Positions 33,131 to 42,424 are shown, numbered from the stretch's first letter. The stretch: 64,000 bases of DNA from Herbidospora cretacea (GCF_001570605.1 NZ_BBXG01000006.1:310001-374000); one strand, 5' to 3'. A program made the numbers and translations. Notes: generated by a model from the sequence alone, not told the origin.

Positions 33131-34509
33131 ACCACCCGGAAGGTCGCGTCCTGCCGGTCGGTCGCGCTCGACGACGAGCTGATCGGGTCGATGCGCAGCA
33201 GGTAGTCGTAGTGCCGCAGGTGCCGGTCCGGGAAGTTGTACGACCGGAACGACGACCAGGAGCCGTCGGCCAGCCCGGCCACGCGGTGGAAGGTGGCGTC
33301 GGCCCGGAACGTCGCCGTGCCGTCGTTCGGGTCGAGCCGCATCGCGTAGGCGTAGTGCCGCAGGTAGTTGCCGGGCCGGTTCACCGACTCGAACGACACC
33401 CCCGACGGGTCGGCCAGGCCCGGCGCCAGCCGCCACAGCTGGTCCTGGTGGGGGTCGAACGGATAGGCGTCGATGCGGCCGGCCAGGTTGGCGTGCCGGA
33501 CGAAGCGGTCGGGGAAGTTGTACGACTTCAGCCTGACCCAGCTCGGCAGCCCCCACCGGGAGACCAGCGCGCCGTATTCGGCGTCGGTGATGCCGGCGAT
33601 CGAGCCGTGCTTGGCGTTCAGCGGCGGCGTGTAGTCCCGCTGATTGGCCACCGACCAGGCGTTGCCGCCGATGTTCGACGACGTCCACAGGTAGTAGTCG
33701 TTGTTGACGGGGCTGAAGGAGTCGCCCCACAGCCGCCAGCCGCCCTCGTTGGTTTTCAGCAGCAGCGGCGCCTCGATGGAGCTGCCCTGGCGCAGCCCGC
33801 TCGTGTAGGTGGTGAAGGAGTTCGGCTGGCCGGTCGAGGACCGCGCGCCGTAGAGCAGCCCGTCATTGAGGTTCTTGTAGTAGAGGTACGTCGTGCCGCC
33901 GTCGACGACGATGTCTCCGTCGAGCACGTTGAAGCTCGGGCTGAAGAACGGCTGCTGCGCGCTCACCGTCTGGAAGTCGCTCGTGTAGTTGACCGCGAGG
34001 ATGTCCCGGCCTCCGGTGTTGTACGAGTAGACGATGCCGTACTGCCCCCGGGAGTTGTCGCGGAAGACGGTCGGGGCCCAGGTGTGGCCGCCGGTGGTGT
34101 GCATCCGCAGGCGGCGGTAGTTCGTGAGGCTGGTCAGGTTGACCGAGTCCCAGACGTGCAGGTACTGGCTGACCGAGCTGAAATTGGTGCCCCTGAGGTC
34201 GGTGGCGACCACCACGAACGTGCCGTCGGCCTTGCGGTAGACCTGCGGGTCGCGCAGGCCCAGCTCACCGGCGGTGGGGGTGGCGACGGGGTTGTTCTGG
34301 TTGAGGGGCGACCAGTTGAGGCCGTCGCGGCTGACCGCCAGGTGCAGGCCGTAGCTGGAGGCCGACTGGTTGGGGGTCTCGGTGAAGTAGGCGAAGACGT
34401 AGGCGGTGTTGGCCGCCCACGCGGCGCGGGGGAAACCGGCCACCCCGGCGGCGGTGAGTGCGGCTGTGGTCAGGGTGGCCTTTCCGAACTGCCTGCGGCT
34501 GAGGGTCAC
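33127..34509 (-). CDS. Tat-exported GH43-like beta-propeller protein with AbfB arabinose-binding domain
   Basis: A 460-residue secreted protein. The Tat signal is at the N-terminus (SRRQFGKATLTTAALTAAGVAG, cleaved near AWA). Residues about 35-315 form a five-bladed propeller like GH43/DUF1861-type arabinanases (DPQVYRKADGTFVVVATDL, HVWDSVNLTSL, HTWAPTVFRD, EAPLLLKTNEGGWRLWGD). Residues about 325-460 are an AbfB (CBM42) beta-trefoil in which blocks such as VRLKSYNFPDRFVRH and FRSYNFPDRHLRHYDYLLRI repeat. It should bind and trim arabinose-containing plant polymers. The start is GTG. A LacI-type palindrome sits upstream at 34537-34552. Confidence 0.87.
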   Translation of the reverse strand: MTLSRRQFGKATLTTAALTAAGVAGFPRAAWAANTAYVFAYFTETPNQSASSYGLHLAVSRDGLNWSPLNQNNPVATPTAGELGLRDPQVYRKADGTFVVVATDLRGTNFSSVSQYLHVWDSVNLTSLTNYRRLRMHTTGGHTWAPTVFRDNSRGQYGIVYSYNTGGRDILAVNYTSDFQTVSAQQPFFSPSFNVLDGDIVVDGGTTYLYYKNLNDGLLYGARSSTGQPNSFTTYTSGLRQGSSIEAPLLLKTNEGGWRLWGDSFSPVNNDYYLWTSSNIGGNAWSVANQRDYTPPLNAKHGSIAGITDAEYGALVSRWGLPSWVRLKSYNFPDRFVRHANLAGRIDAYPFDPHQDQLWRLAPGLADPSGVSFESVNRPGNYLRHYAYAMRLDPNDGTATFRADATFHRVAGLADGSWSSFRSYNFPDRHLRHYDYLLRIDPISSSSSATDRQDATFRVV

Positions 34510-34536
34510 GGGGGAGCGTCCTTCCAGCTCAACGGG

Positions 34537-34552
34537 ATGTTATCGCTAACAT
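34537..34552. promoter_or_regulatory. LacI-type operator ATGTTATCGCTAACAT
   Basis: ATGTTA and TAACAT arms flank TCGC, 27 bases before the start of the arabinan-acting protein. The pattern is that of LacI-family operators of actinomycete sugar genes; a LacI gene is not in the window, so control would be in trans. Confidence 0.6.
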
Positions 34553-34709
34553 GAGGGTCCGCCCGACCGGCGTTAACGGAAGGACGCCGCCGTCCGGCCC
34601 CGGCCCAGGCAGGACTTCACCGCGCGGGTCCCGCCCGGTGAAACGTTCATGGACCCGTCGCCTGGGCAGGGATGCCGGGCCCCAGTGATCTATCCGGAGA
34701 TGTCACTTC

Positions 34710-35975
34710 ATGAGCCGTTCGTGGCGTCAACGGTTCGCGCGAACGGCGCGAAGCGAGCTCACCTACCTTCGCGGGAACCTCGACGGATTACGCGTCAGGC
34801 ACTCCGAGCAGCGGTTACAGGCCCGCCAGATCGCCAAGGCCACCTTCGCCGCGGTCGCCGCGTGGTTCCTGGCCAGCCTGCTGCTGCCGCACGAGACCAT
34901 CTGGATCGCCCCGGCCACCGCCGTGATCATGGTGCACGCCACCGTCTACCAGACCCTGACCAACGGGCTGCGCCGGGTCGTCGCGGTCGCCGCGGGGGTC
35001 ATCCTGGCCGGCAGCATCGGTCATCTGCTCGGCCTGACCGCGCTCAGCCTCGTCCTGGTCATCCCGCCCGCGCTGATCACGGCGCGCTGGAGGCGGATGG
35101 GCCGGCACGGCTCCGACGTGGCCACCACCTCGGTGCTCATGCTCTCCTTCGGGGCCGCCTCCCAAGAGCGGTACCTGCTCGCCTACACCGTCGCCACCGC
35201 CATGGGCGCGCTGTGCGGAGCCGCCGTCAACTCCCTGCTGTGGCCGCCGCTGTACCGGCACCGCCCCGGCGTCGCCGTCCGGCGCCTGGCCGAGCACGCC
35301 GCCGACCTGCTGGCCGAGGTCGCGCAGGGCCTGCGCGAGGGCTGGGACCTGTCCGGCCTGGACGACTGGCACACCCAGGCCGATCGGCTGGAGAAACGCC
35401 TGGCCAAGGCGGAGGCCGAGGTCGCCGTCAGCGCCGAGAGCCGTCGTTACAACCTCCGCCGTCTCGTCGTCCCGTCCGGGGGCGACCACCGCTCGCAACT
35501 GTCGATCATGAACGGCGTCCGGGTGCACGTCGCCGCGATCGTCCACGCGCTGGCCCACCTCGACCACGCCTCCCAGCCCGGCCCCGACGATCTCGACGAG
35601 GGCTTCGCCCGTGACTACGCGGACCTGCTGGACCTGCTCAGCGACGCCCTGTCCGCCCGCGCCCGCCATCCCGGCGACCCGGGGAGGATCCGGGACCTGC
35701 TGGCCCGCGCCCAGAGCCAGGCGGTACGCATCCACGAGCAGTGGAGCGCCGGCATCCGGAGCGGCCGGATCGACCGGCCGGCCGGATGGGCGGTCACCGG
35801 CAGCCTGCTCACCGACGCCCAGCGGATCATCACCCTGCTGGACGACCCCGCCGGCGACGAGGACGAGGTGACGGCCCCGGGGACGATCGCAGGGTCCTTC
35901 GCGTTTGGCGAGACGGCGGAGGGTAGGAGCGCGTCCACCGGACCGCCCGCCCCCTGGGGAGAGACATGCCGCTGA
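34710..35975 (+). CDS. FUSC/aromatic acid exporter family membrane protein
   Basis: A 421-residue protein. The N-terminal half has about five or six membrane helices (residues about 45-195; ARQIAKATFAAVAAWFLASLLLP, WIAPATAVIMVHATVYQTLTNGLRRVVAV) in the FUSC/ArAE pattern; the C-terminal half (about 200-385) is a soluble helical domain (RLEKRLAKAEAEVAVSAESRRYN). Such proteins export aromatic or other small acids. The ATG at 34710 was preferred. Its 3' end overlaps the hemerythrin-like gene by 10 bases, so these are probably one transcript with the hydrolase behind. Confidence 0.85.
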   Translation: MSRSWRQRFARTARSELTYLRGNLDGLRVRHSEQRLQARQIAKATFAAVAAWFLASLLLPHETIWIAPATAVIMVHATVYQTLTNGLRRVVAVAAGVILAGSIGHLLGLTALSLVLVIPPALITARWRRMGRHGSDVATTSVLMLSFGAASQERYLLAYTVATAMGALCGAAVNSLLWPPLYRHRPGVAVRRLAEHAADLLAEVAQGLREGWDLSGLDDWHTQADRLEKRLAKAEAEVAVSAESRRYNLRRLVVPSGGDHRSQLSIMNGVRVHVAAIVHALAHLDHASQPGPDDLDEGFARDYADLLDLLSDALSARARHPGDPGRIRDLLARAQSQAVRIHEQWSAGIRSGRIDRPAGWAVTGSLLTDAQRIITLLDDPAGDEDEVTAPGTIAGSFAFGETAEGRSASTGPPAPWGETCR

Positions 35976-36274
35976 ACGTCATCGACCTGATCATGACCGA
36001 CCGCCGCGGCGTCGAGATGATCTTCGAGAAGCTCAGGCGGGAGCCGGAGAACCGCCCCGTGCTGGTCGCGGAGCTGGCCGCCAGGTTCGTCGCGCACGCC
36101 CGCGCCGAGGAGCGCCACGGCGCCGGGGAACACCACGAGACCGAGGAGCTCCGGGCCGCCCTCATGGCGGCCGACCCCGACCGGCCGGAGTTCGGCGCCA
36201 CACTGAAGAGGCTGGTCGAGGCGGTCAGGCACCACGTCGACGAGGGGGACCTGGTCGGCGCCCTGGGAAGGTGA
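35966..36274 (+). CDS. Degenerate hemerythrin (HHE)-like protein
   Basis: A 102-residue protein. It aligns by eye with actinomycete HHE proteins (IDLIMTDRRGVEMIFEKL, RFVAHARAEE, HHETEEL, DPDRPEFGATLKRLVEAVRHHVDEGD). However, the first His ligand (normally DHREVE) is Arg (DRRGVE), and the loop after AEE, which carries another ligand region, is shortened by about 25 residues. A normal di-iron site is unlikely. Overlap with the FUSC gene and a good ribosome site (GGGGAGA) support expression. It could be a decayed copy or a new use of the fold. Confidence 0.65.
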   Translation: MPLNVIDLIMTDRRGVEMIFEKLRREPENRPVLVAELAARFVAHARAEERHGAGEHHETEELRAALMAADPDRPEFGATLKRLVEAVRHHVDEGDLVGALGR

Positions 36275-36280
36275 CCCCCC

Positions 36281-37153
36281 GTGTTCGGTGACTTCACCCT
36301 CGAACACGTCGAGCTGGCCGGGGCGACCCTCCGGGTGCGCCACGGAGGATCGGGCCCGGCCGTGCTGCTCGTGCACGGTCATCCCCGCACCCACACGACC
36401 TGGCACCGGCTGGCCCCGCTGCTGGCCGGCGACCACACCGTCGTCTGCCCGGACCTGAGGGGATACGGCCAGTCGTCCAAACCGGAGACCACCCCCGACC
36501 ACGAGCCCTACTCCAAGCGCGCCATGGCCGCCGACTGCCTGGAGCTGATGAGGAGGCTCGGGCACGAGACCTTCCGCGTCGTCGGCCACGATCGCGGCGG
36601 ATACGTGGCGTTCCGGCTGGCCATGGACCATCCGGAGGCGGTCGCCCACCTGACCGCCCTCGACGTCGTCCCCATCGGTGAGGCGCTGGCCCGGTGTGAC
36701 GCGGAGTTCGCGACGCGATGGTGGCACTGGTTCTTCCGCGCCCAGCCGGCCCCCGGCCCGGAGACCGTCATCGGCAACAACCTCAGCCTCTGGTACCAGG
36801 ACGGCCCCGACGAGATGGGCCTGGAATCGTGGGAGGACCTCCAGCGCGCCCTGGGCGATCCCCGGACCGTCCACGCCATGTGCGAGGACTACCGGGCCGG
36901 GCTCGGCATCGACCGCCGCCACGACGACGACGACCGGGCGGCCGGGCGGCGGGTGCGGTGCCCGGTGCTCGTCGTGTGGGGTTCGCGGAGCGACCTGCCC
37001 GAGCTCTATCCGGACATCGCCGGGATCTGGCGGGACTGGTCCGACGCCGAGGTGACCGGAAGGGCGGCCGAGAGCGGCCACCACATCGCGGAGGACGCGC
37101 CGGCGGAGCTGAACGTCTTCCTGCGCGAGGCCTGGCGCGCTGTGTACCGGTAA
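36281..37153 (+). CDS. Alpha/beta hydrolase, haloacetate dehalogenase/epoxide hydrolase-like
   Basis: A 290-residue hydrolase. Motifs: oxyanion loop HGHPRTHTTWH, nucleophile Asp in VVGHDRGGYVAFRLAMDHP (the HDRG elbow typical of fluoroacetate dehalogenase and epoxide hydrolases), acid near WGSRSDLPELY, and His in ESGHHIAEDAP. The nucleophile being Asp rather than Ser points to C-halogen or epoxide chemistry. The GTG start lies 6 bases after the hemerythrin-like stop. The 3' end converges with nadE, 3 bases apart. Confidence 0.85.
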   Translation: MFGDFTLEHVELAGATLRVRHGGSGPAVLLVHGHPRTHTTWHRLAPLLAGDHTVVCPDLRGYGQSSKPETTPDHEPYSKRAMAADCLELMRRLGHETFRVVGHDRGGYVAFRLAMDHPEAVAHLTALDVVPIGEALARCDAEFATRWWHWFFRAQPAPGPETVIGNNLSLWYQDGPDEMGLESWEDLQRALGDPRTVHAMCEDYRAGLGIDRRHDDDDRAAGRRVRCPVLVVWGSRSDLPELYPDIAGIWRDWSDAEVTGRAAESGHHIAEDAPAELNVFLREAWRAVYR

Positions 37154-37156
37154 CCG

Positions 37157-38905
37157 CTACGACGGCATCTCGCGCCACTTGTTCGTGATCGGCAGGCGGC
37201 GGTCGCGGCCGAAGTTCTTCGGGCTGATCTTGGGGCCCGGCGGGTACTGCCGCCGCTTGTACTCGGCGAAGTCGACCAGCCGGATGACCCGCAGCACCAG
37301 TTCCGGGTCGTGCCCGGCGGCGATCAGGGCGTCGCGGCCCATGTCCTTCTCGACGTAGTCGTCGAGCAGGCGGTCGAGCACCTCGTACTCGGGGAGGGAG
37401 TCGGTGTCCTTCTGGCCGGGGCGCAGCTCGGCGCTGGGCTCCTTGGTGATCGAGTTCTCCGGGATCGGCGGCGGGTCGGACTGGGTGTTGCGCCAGCGCG
37501 ACAGCTCCCAGACCAGGGTCTTGGGCACGTCCTTGATCGGCGCGAAGCCGCCCGCCGAGTCGCCGTAGAGGGTCGAGTAGCCCGCGGCGAGCTCGCTCTT
37601 GTTGCCGGTGGTGAGGACCAGGTGGCCGTGCTGGTTCGACAGCGACATCAGGAACATGCCGCGGACGCGGGCCTGGAGGTTCTCGGCCGCCAGGCCGGAC
37701 AGCTCGATCTCCTTCTCGAACGCGGCCACCACGTCGGCGATCGGCGCGATCCGCGAGTGGAGGCCCTGGCGGCGGACCAGCTCCTCGGCGTCGGCGATCG
37801 AGTGGTCGGAGCTGTAGCGCGAGGGCATCAGCACCACGTGGACCCGGTCGGGGCCGATGGCGTCGGCGGCGATCGTGGCGGTCAGGGCCGAGTCGATGCC
37901 GCCCGACAGGCCGAGGATGACCGAGCGGAAGCCGTTCTTCTCCACGTAGTCGCGCACGCCGAGCACGAGCGCGCCGTAGACCTCGGCGGGGTCGTCGAGC
38001 CGTTCGGCGATCGTGGCGGGGCGCGGCTCGAAGGCGACCGGGTCCTCCGACAGGACCAGCCGCTCGACGGTGATCGAGGTGCCGTCGCCGGCGTCGTGCA
38101 CGGCCTCGCCGGGCTCGCCCGTGCCGAGCGGCAGGTCGAGGTCGGCGAACAGCAGCTCCTCGGTGAACTGGCCCGCGCGGGCGACCAGAGTGCCGTCGGC
38201 GGCCACCACGAGGGAGTCGCCGTCGAAGACCAGTTCGTCCTGGCCGCCGACCTGGTTGGCGTAGGCGAGCGCGCAGCCCGCCTCGGCCGCCCGCCGGACG
38301 CACAGGTCGCGCCGCACGTCGTCCTTCTCCCGCTCGTACGGCGAGGCGTTAGGCACCACCAGCAGACCCGCCCCGGCCGCTCCGGCGACCGACACCGGGC
38401 CGCCCTCCTGCCACAGGTCCTCGCAGATCGCGACGGCCACGTCGACGCCGTGGAGGCGGAAGACCGGCAGCCGGTCGCCGCGCACGAAGTAGCGGTATTC
38501 GTCGAAGACGCCGTAGTTGGGCAGGTGGTGCTTGGCGGTGCGGGCCACCACCCGGCCCTGGTAGAGGACCGCGGCGGCGTCGAGCGGCGCGCCCTTCGGC
38601 TGGCCCACCCGGGCGACCAGGTCGGCCCGGTCGACGTAGCCGACGACGACCGGGAGGTCGCCGTGCCCGGCCTCGGCGAGGCGGCGGGCGGCGGACTCCA
38701 GGGTCGCGATGGACGCCTCGACGAACGAGGCGCGCAGGACCAGATCCTCGACCGGATAGCCGGTCAGGAACATCTCGGTGAAGACCACCAGGTGGGCGCC
38801 GCCCTCGTGGGCCCGGCCGGTCCATTCGATGAGCCGGTCGGCGTTCCCGGCGAGGTCGCCGACGACGGGATTGGTCTGGGCGAGTGCGATGCGAAGCTGA
38901 GCCAC
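37157..38905 (-). CDS. nadE: Glutamine-dependent NAD+ synthetase
   Basis: A 582-residue two-domain enzyme making NAD+ from nicotinate adenine dinucleotide, ATP and glutamine. Residues about 1-270 are a nitrilase-type glutaminase (E in VVFTEMFLTGYPVEDL, K in HHLPNYGVFDEYRYF, Cys in VAICEDLW); residues about 300-580 are the synthetase with ATP loop ILGLSGGIDSALTATIAA and TTGNKSELAAGYSTLYGD. The length matches bacterial two-domain NadE. The start is GTG. It converges with the dehalogenase-like gene and is not linked to other NAD genes here. Confidence 0.95.
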   Translation of the reverse strand: MAQLRIALAQTNPVVGDLAGNADRLIEWTGRAHEGGAHLVVFTEMFLTGYPVEDLVLRASFVEASIATLESAARRLAEAGHGDLPVVVGYVDRADLVARVGQPKGAPLDAAAVLYQGRVVARTAKHHLPNYGVFDEYRYFVRGDRLPVFRLHGVDVAVAICEDLWQEGGPVSVAGAAGAGLLVVPNASPYEREKDDVRRDLCVRRAAEAGCALAYANQVGGQDELVFDGDSLVVAADGTLVARAGQFTEELLFADLDLPLGTGEPGEAVHDAGDGTSITVERLVLSEDPVAFEPRPATIAERLDDPAEVYGALVLGVRDYVEKNGFRSVILGLSGGIDSALTATIAADAIGPDRVHVVLMPSRYSSDHSIADAEELVRRQGLHSRIAPIADVVAAFEKEIELSGLAAENLQARVRGMFLMSLSNQHGHLVLTTGNKSELAAGYSTLYGDSAGGFAPIKDVPKTLVWELSRWRNTQSDPPPIPENSITKEPSAELRPGQKDTDSLPEYEVLDRLLDDYVEKDMGRDALIAAGHDPELVLRVIRLVDFAEYKRRQYPPGPKISPKNFGRDRRLPITNKWREMPS

Positions 38906-38962
38906 GCCCCCACCCTACGGTGACGCCCCGGTTTTCATCAATGTGACGATAAGCACCCCGGG

Positions 38963-40405
38963 TCAGGCGCCGGGGCTGACGAGCCCGCTCTCGTAGGCCA
39001 GCACGACGAGCTGGGCCCGGTCGATCAGGTCGAGCCGCTTGAGCAGCCCGGCCACCTCGGCGGCGACCTCGGCCTCCTCGACCGCCAGGGTGACGGCGAT
39101 CTGGCGGTTGGTGAAGCCGCGCGCGATCAGCCGGACCAGGTCGACCTCGGAGTCGCTCAGCCCGCCGGGCGCGGCGGGGTTGTGGCGGCCCGCGAAGGCC
39201 GCGATGAGGTGGGTCGTCACGGCCGGGTCGATCAGCGCGTCGCCCGCCACGGCGGCCCGGATCGCGGCGATGAGCTGCTCGGGGGCCGAGGTCTTCAGCA
39301 CGAACCCGCTGACCCCCGCGCGCAGCGCGGAGTAGAGGTTGTCGTCGGTGCCGAAGGTGGTCATCATGATCACCTTCGGCGGGTCGGTCCCGGCCAGGAT
39401 CCGGCGGGCCGCCGCCAGGCCGTCGAGGCGCGGCATCTGGATGTCCATCAGCACGACGTCGGGCCTGACCAACTGGACCTGCTGGATCGCCTGCTCGCCG
39501 TTCTCCGCCTCGGCCACCATCTCCAGGCCGGGCTCGCTGTCGAGGACCATCTTCAGGCCGGTGCGGACCAGGGCCTGGTCGTCGGCCACGACCACCCGCA
39601 GCACGTCGGCCGGGCGCGTCCCCGTGGTGGCCGGGGCCGCCGCGACCGGGCCGTCGAGGTGGGCGGCCTGCCCGAGGATGTCCTGTTCCAGCCGCTGGAG
39701 CGCGGGCCCCAGGTCGAGCCCGAGGTCGTCGCGGAGCACGTCGCGGGCCCGGCGCAGCGCCCCCAGCGCGTCGGCCTGCCGCCCGGCCCGGTAGAGGGCC
39801 AGCGCGAGCAGCCGCCAGGCCTCCTCGCGCAGCGGGTGGGCGGAGGCGTGCGCCTCCAGGTCGGGGATGAGCGCAGCGCTGCGGCCCAGCCGGACGGCCG
39901 CGTCGGCCCGCCGCTCGACCGCGATCAGCCGCAGGTCGTCGAGGCGCTGCGCCTCGGCCTGGGCCCAGGGCAGGTCGCCGAACTCGGCCAGCGCCGGGCC
40001 CCGCCACAGCGCCAGCGCGGTGTCGAGCCGGGCGAGGGTGGCCTCCAGGTCGCCGCCGTCGTCGCGCTTCACCAGGTGTTCGAAGTGCCAGGCGTCCACG
40101 TCGGCGATCTCGGCCCGCAGGGCGTATCCGGGCGGGGCCGACACGAGCACCCCGGCCTCCTCGCGGGGCGCGCGGCCGGGCTCCAGGGCCCGGCGCAGCC
40201 GCGAGACGTATCCCTGGATCGTCGACAGGGCCTGGACGGGAGGCCGCCCCGGCCACAGCTCGTCGATCAGCGTGCTGACCGGGATCGCCCGCCCGCCCGC
40301 CACCAGCAGCCTGGCCAGCACGGCCTGCTGCCGCTGACCTCCGAGATCGAGCGGCCGCCCGTCGGAAACAGCCTGGAACGGCCCCAGGGCCCGAAGTATC
40401 ACCAT
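38963..40405 (-). CDS. SARP/BTAD domain fused to NarL-type response regulator
   Basis: A 480-residue fusion. Residues about 1-95 are an OmpR-like winged helix (RQQAVLARLLVAGGRAIPVSTLIDELWPGRPP, STIQGYVSRLRRALEP), 100-245 the bacterial transcriptional activation domain (BTAD; HFEHLVKRDD, HPLREEAWRLLALALYRAGRQADALGALRRARDVL), 270-385 a receiver (VVVADDQALVRTG, phosphoacceptor in DVVLMDIQMPRLDGL, K in VLKTSAPE) and 405-475 a weak LuxR helix-turn-helix (LSDSEVDLVRLIARGFTNRQIAVTL). SARP and NarL parts are usually separate proteins. It lies 24 bases behind a NarL-family kinase gene, its likely partner. Confidence 0.88.
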   Translation of the reverse strand: MVILRALGPFQAVSDGRPLDLGGQRQQAVLARLLVAGGRAIPVSTLIDELWPGRPPVQALSTIQGYVSRLRRALEPGRAPREEAGVLVSAPPGYALRAEIADVDAWHFEHLVKRDDGGDLEATLARLDTALALWRGPALAEFGDLPWAQAEAQRLDDLRLIAVERRADAAVRLGRSAALIPDLEAHASAHPLREEAWRLLALALYRAGRQADALGALRRARDVLRDDLGLDLGPALQRLEQDILGQAAHLDGPVAAAPATTGTRPADVLRVVVADDQALVRTGLKMVLDSEPGLEMVAEAENGEQAIQQVQLVRPDVVLMDIQMPRLDGLAAARRILAGTDPPKVIMMTTFGTDDNLYSALRAGVSGFVLKTSAPEQLIAAIRAAVAGDALIDPAVTTHLIAAFAGRHNPAAPGGLSDSEVDLVRLIARGFTNRQIAVTLAVEEAEVAAEVAGLLKRLDLIDRAQLVVLAYESGLVSPGA

Positions 40406-40429
40406 GGTGCTGGTAAGCGTAGAGCAACG

Positions 40430-42424
40430 TCACATGGTGCCGGTCAACGGAAAGCGGGCGGTCACGACGGTGCCCCCGGTGTCGGGCGCGGTGATCGCGC
40501 ACGAGCCGCCGAGCTCGGCCGCCCGCTCCCGCATCGAGGAGGTGCCCACCCCGGCCCGGCGCACCTCGGGCAGCCCGATCCCGTCGTCGGCGATCTTGAG
40601 GGTGAGCAGGTCGGCGTCCAGTCCCAGCGAGATCGACACCCGCCGGGCGTGGGCGTGCCGGCGCACGTTGGTCAGCGCCTCCTGCGCGATCCGGTAGGCC
40701 GCCACCTCGATCGCCGCCGGGAGGTCGTCCAGGGGGCCGTCGGCCGAGACGTGGGTGGCCGTGCCCGGTTCGAGGGTCTCGGCGGCCAGGGTCCGGATCG
40801 CCTCGGCCAGGCCCAGGTCGTCGAGGGCGGGCGGGCGCAGGCCGTAGACGAGCTCGCGGATGTCGCCGGCCACCGCGTCCATGCCGGTGCGCAGGTCGTG
40901 GAGCAGGTGGTCGGCGGTGCCGGGGGAGTCCTTCATGGTGAGGCGGGCCATGTTGAGCGTCATCGCCATCGCGCCGAGGGTCTGGCCGAGCCCGTCGTGC
41001 AGGTCGCGGCGCAGCCGCCGGCGCTCCTCCTCGCGGGCCGCCAGGATGCGCTCCCTGGAGCGTTGCAGGTCGCCAGCCATCCGGACGGCGTGGGCGACGT
41101 CGGCGACGTAGGGCAGCAGGGTGGCGATGACGCGTTCGTCGTGGGCGGCGCCGAACCTGCGGGTGCCGGGCGCGCCCAGGAGCAGGCGGCCGACCGGTTC
41201 GCCGTGCCAGACGAGCGGGTGCTCCTTGGGGGCGTCGCCGACGTCGCCGGAGGAGACGCGCAGGCCGTTGACGACCTCGACCCGGGCGCCGCCGACCGCC
41301 AGGCCGTCGCGGACCACGTCGACCACGGCGGCCAGCGCCTCCGACGGGTCGGCGTTGCGGACCTCCTCGACGAGCCGGGCGGTCAGCGTCCGGGGGTCGC
41401 CGACCGGGCCGTAGAGGACCCGGTCCATGCCGCGCTGGAGCAGGCGGCGCAGCGGCTGGTAGAAGACGCCCGCGAACAGGGCGGCGGCCAGACCGGCCAC
41501 GATGTCGTACTCGGACATCAGCAGGCTGAAGACCGCGCCGGTGCCGAAGTAGACGGCGCTCACCCCGGCGATCGTGCCCGCCACGACGACGGTCCGGCTG
41601 AGGACGTCGTCGATGCCGAACAGGCCGTGCCGCAGCACCGAGAAGGTGATCGCCACCGGGATCAGGGCGGTCCAGAACGTCAGGAAGGTGAAGAAGGCCG
41701 GGTCGCCGGTGACGACCAGGACCACGTAGACCGCGAAGGTCAGCGCGGGCCAGGCGATCGCCCGGCGCGTCTCGGGATCCGCTCCCCGCATCCGGACCAC
41801 CATCGAGACCAGCGCCAGCAGGATGCACCCCTGCTCGACGGTCCACACCGTGTCCGCGAGCGGCCGGTAGATCGCGCCCGGCACGAACTCCAGCGGGTTG
41901 GGGATGACTGCCGACATGCCCGCCACCGGCGCGTCGGGGGTGGGGCGGCCGACCCGGACCGCCGTCTGGACGGCGATGACCACCACGGCGAGGACCCCGA
42001 ACAGGCTCCATCCCCGGGACGGCCGCCGCCCGCCGATGGCGAACAGCGGCACCAGCGTCGCCAGGATCCCCCCGCCCAGCGACCACGCCGCGACGCCCAC
42101 GACCCGGAGCACGCCCGCCGCGGCCAGGTCGCCGCCGTGCTCGGCCTGCACCATGAGCGCGGAGAACAGCACGCTGGCCGCCTCGCACAGCCCACCGGCG
42201 ATCATCAGCCAGCCGATCGGCAGGCGCGGGCGCCGGGCCGCGATGTAGGCGCCCAGGGCCGGGAACGTGACCCCGGCCGTGAAGTCGGGCGTCGGCCGGA
42301 AGGCCTCCTGGAGATGCGCGGGAAGCCGGTAGGGGATCGCCACGGCGGCGCCGACGGCGGCGACCGAGACCACGCCGACGACGGCCGCTATCACCAGTGC
42401 CTGGCCCGGACCTCTGTCGTTCAT
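40430..42424 (-). CDS. Membrane sensor histidine kinase (NarL/LiaS family)
   Basis: A 664-residue kinase. Residues about 1-340 carry roughly eight to ten membrane helices; about 360-440 look like a GAF-type domain (TLTARLVEEVRNADPSEALAAVVDVVRDGLA); then the HisKA_3 box with phosphoacceptor His (EEERRRLRRDLHDGLGQTLGAMAM) and a complete HATPase: N-box AQEALTNVRRHAHARR, G1 DDGIGLPE, G2 GVGTSSMRERAAELGG. It should phosphorylate the SARP-NarL fusion encoded directly downstream. The MFS gene upstream is 27 bases away, so transporter, kinase and regulator may be one operon. A close paralog lies at 44833-46686. Confidence 0.9.
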   Translation of the reverse strand: MNDRGPGQALVIAAVVGVVSVAAVGAAVAIPYRLPAHLQEAFRPTPDFTAGVTFPALGAYIAARRPRLPIGWLMIAGGLCEAASVLFSALMVQAEHGGDLAAAGVLRVVGVAAWSLGGGILATLVPLFAIGGRRPSRGWSLFGVLAVVVIAVQTAVRVGRPTPDAPVAGMSAVIPNPLEFVPGAIYRPLADTVWTVEQGCILLALVSMVVRMRGADPETRRAIAWPALTFAVYVVLVVTGDPAFFTFLTFWTALIPVAITFSVLRHGLFGIDDVLSRTVVVAGTIAGVSAVYFGTGAVFSLLMSEYDIVAGLAAALFAGVFYQPLRRLLQRGMDRVLYGPVGDPRTLTARLVEEVRNADPSEALAAVVDVVRDGLAVGGARVEVVNGLRVSSGDVGDAPKEHPLVWHGEPVGRLLLGAPGTRRFGAAHDERVIATLLPYVADVAHAVRMAGDLQRSRERILAAREEERRRLRRDLHDGLGQTLGAMAMTLNMARLTMKDSPGTADHLLHDLRTGMDAVAGDIRELVYGLRPPALDDLGLAEAIRTLAAETLEPGTATHVSADGPLDDLPAAIEVAAYRIAQEALTNVRRHAHARRVSISLGLDADLLTLKIADDGIGLPEVRRAGVGTSSMRERAAELGGSCAITAPDTGGTVVTARFPLTGTM

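Noticed and set aside
30947-33730. 927-codon leftward open frame
   Set aside because: Antisense to the QacA-type transporter and TetR genes; composition (His/Asp/Arg/Gly) is typical of shadows.
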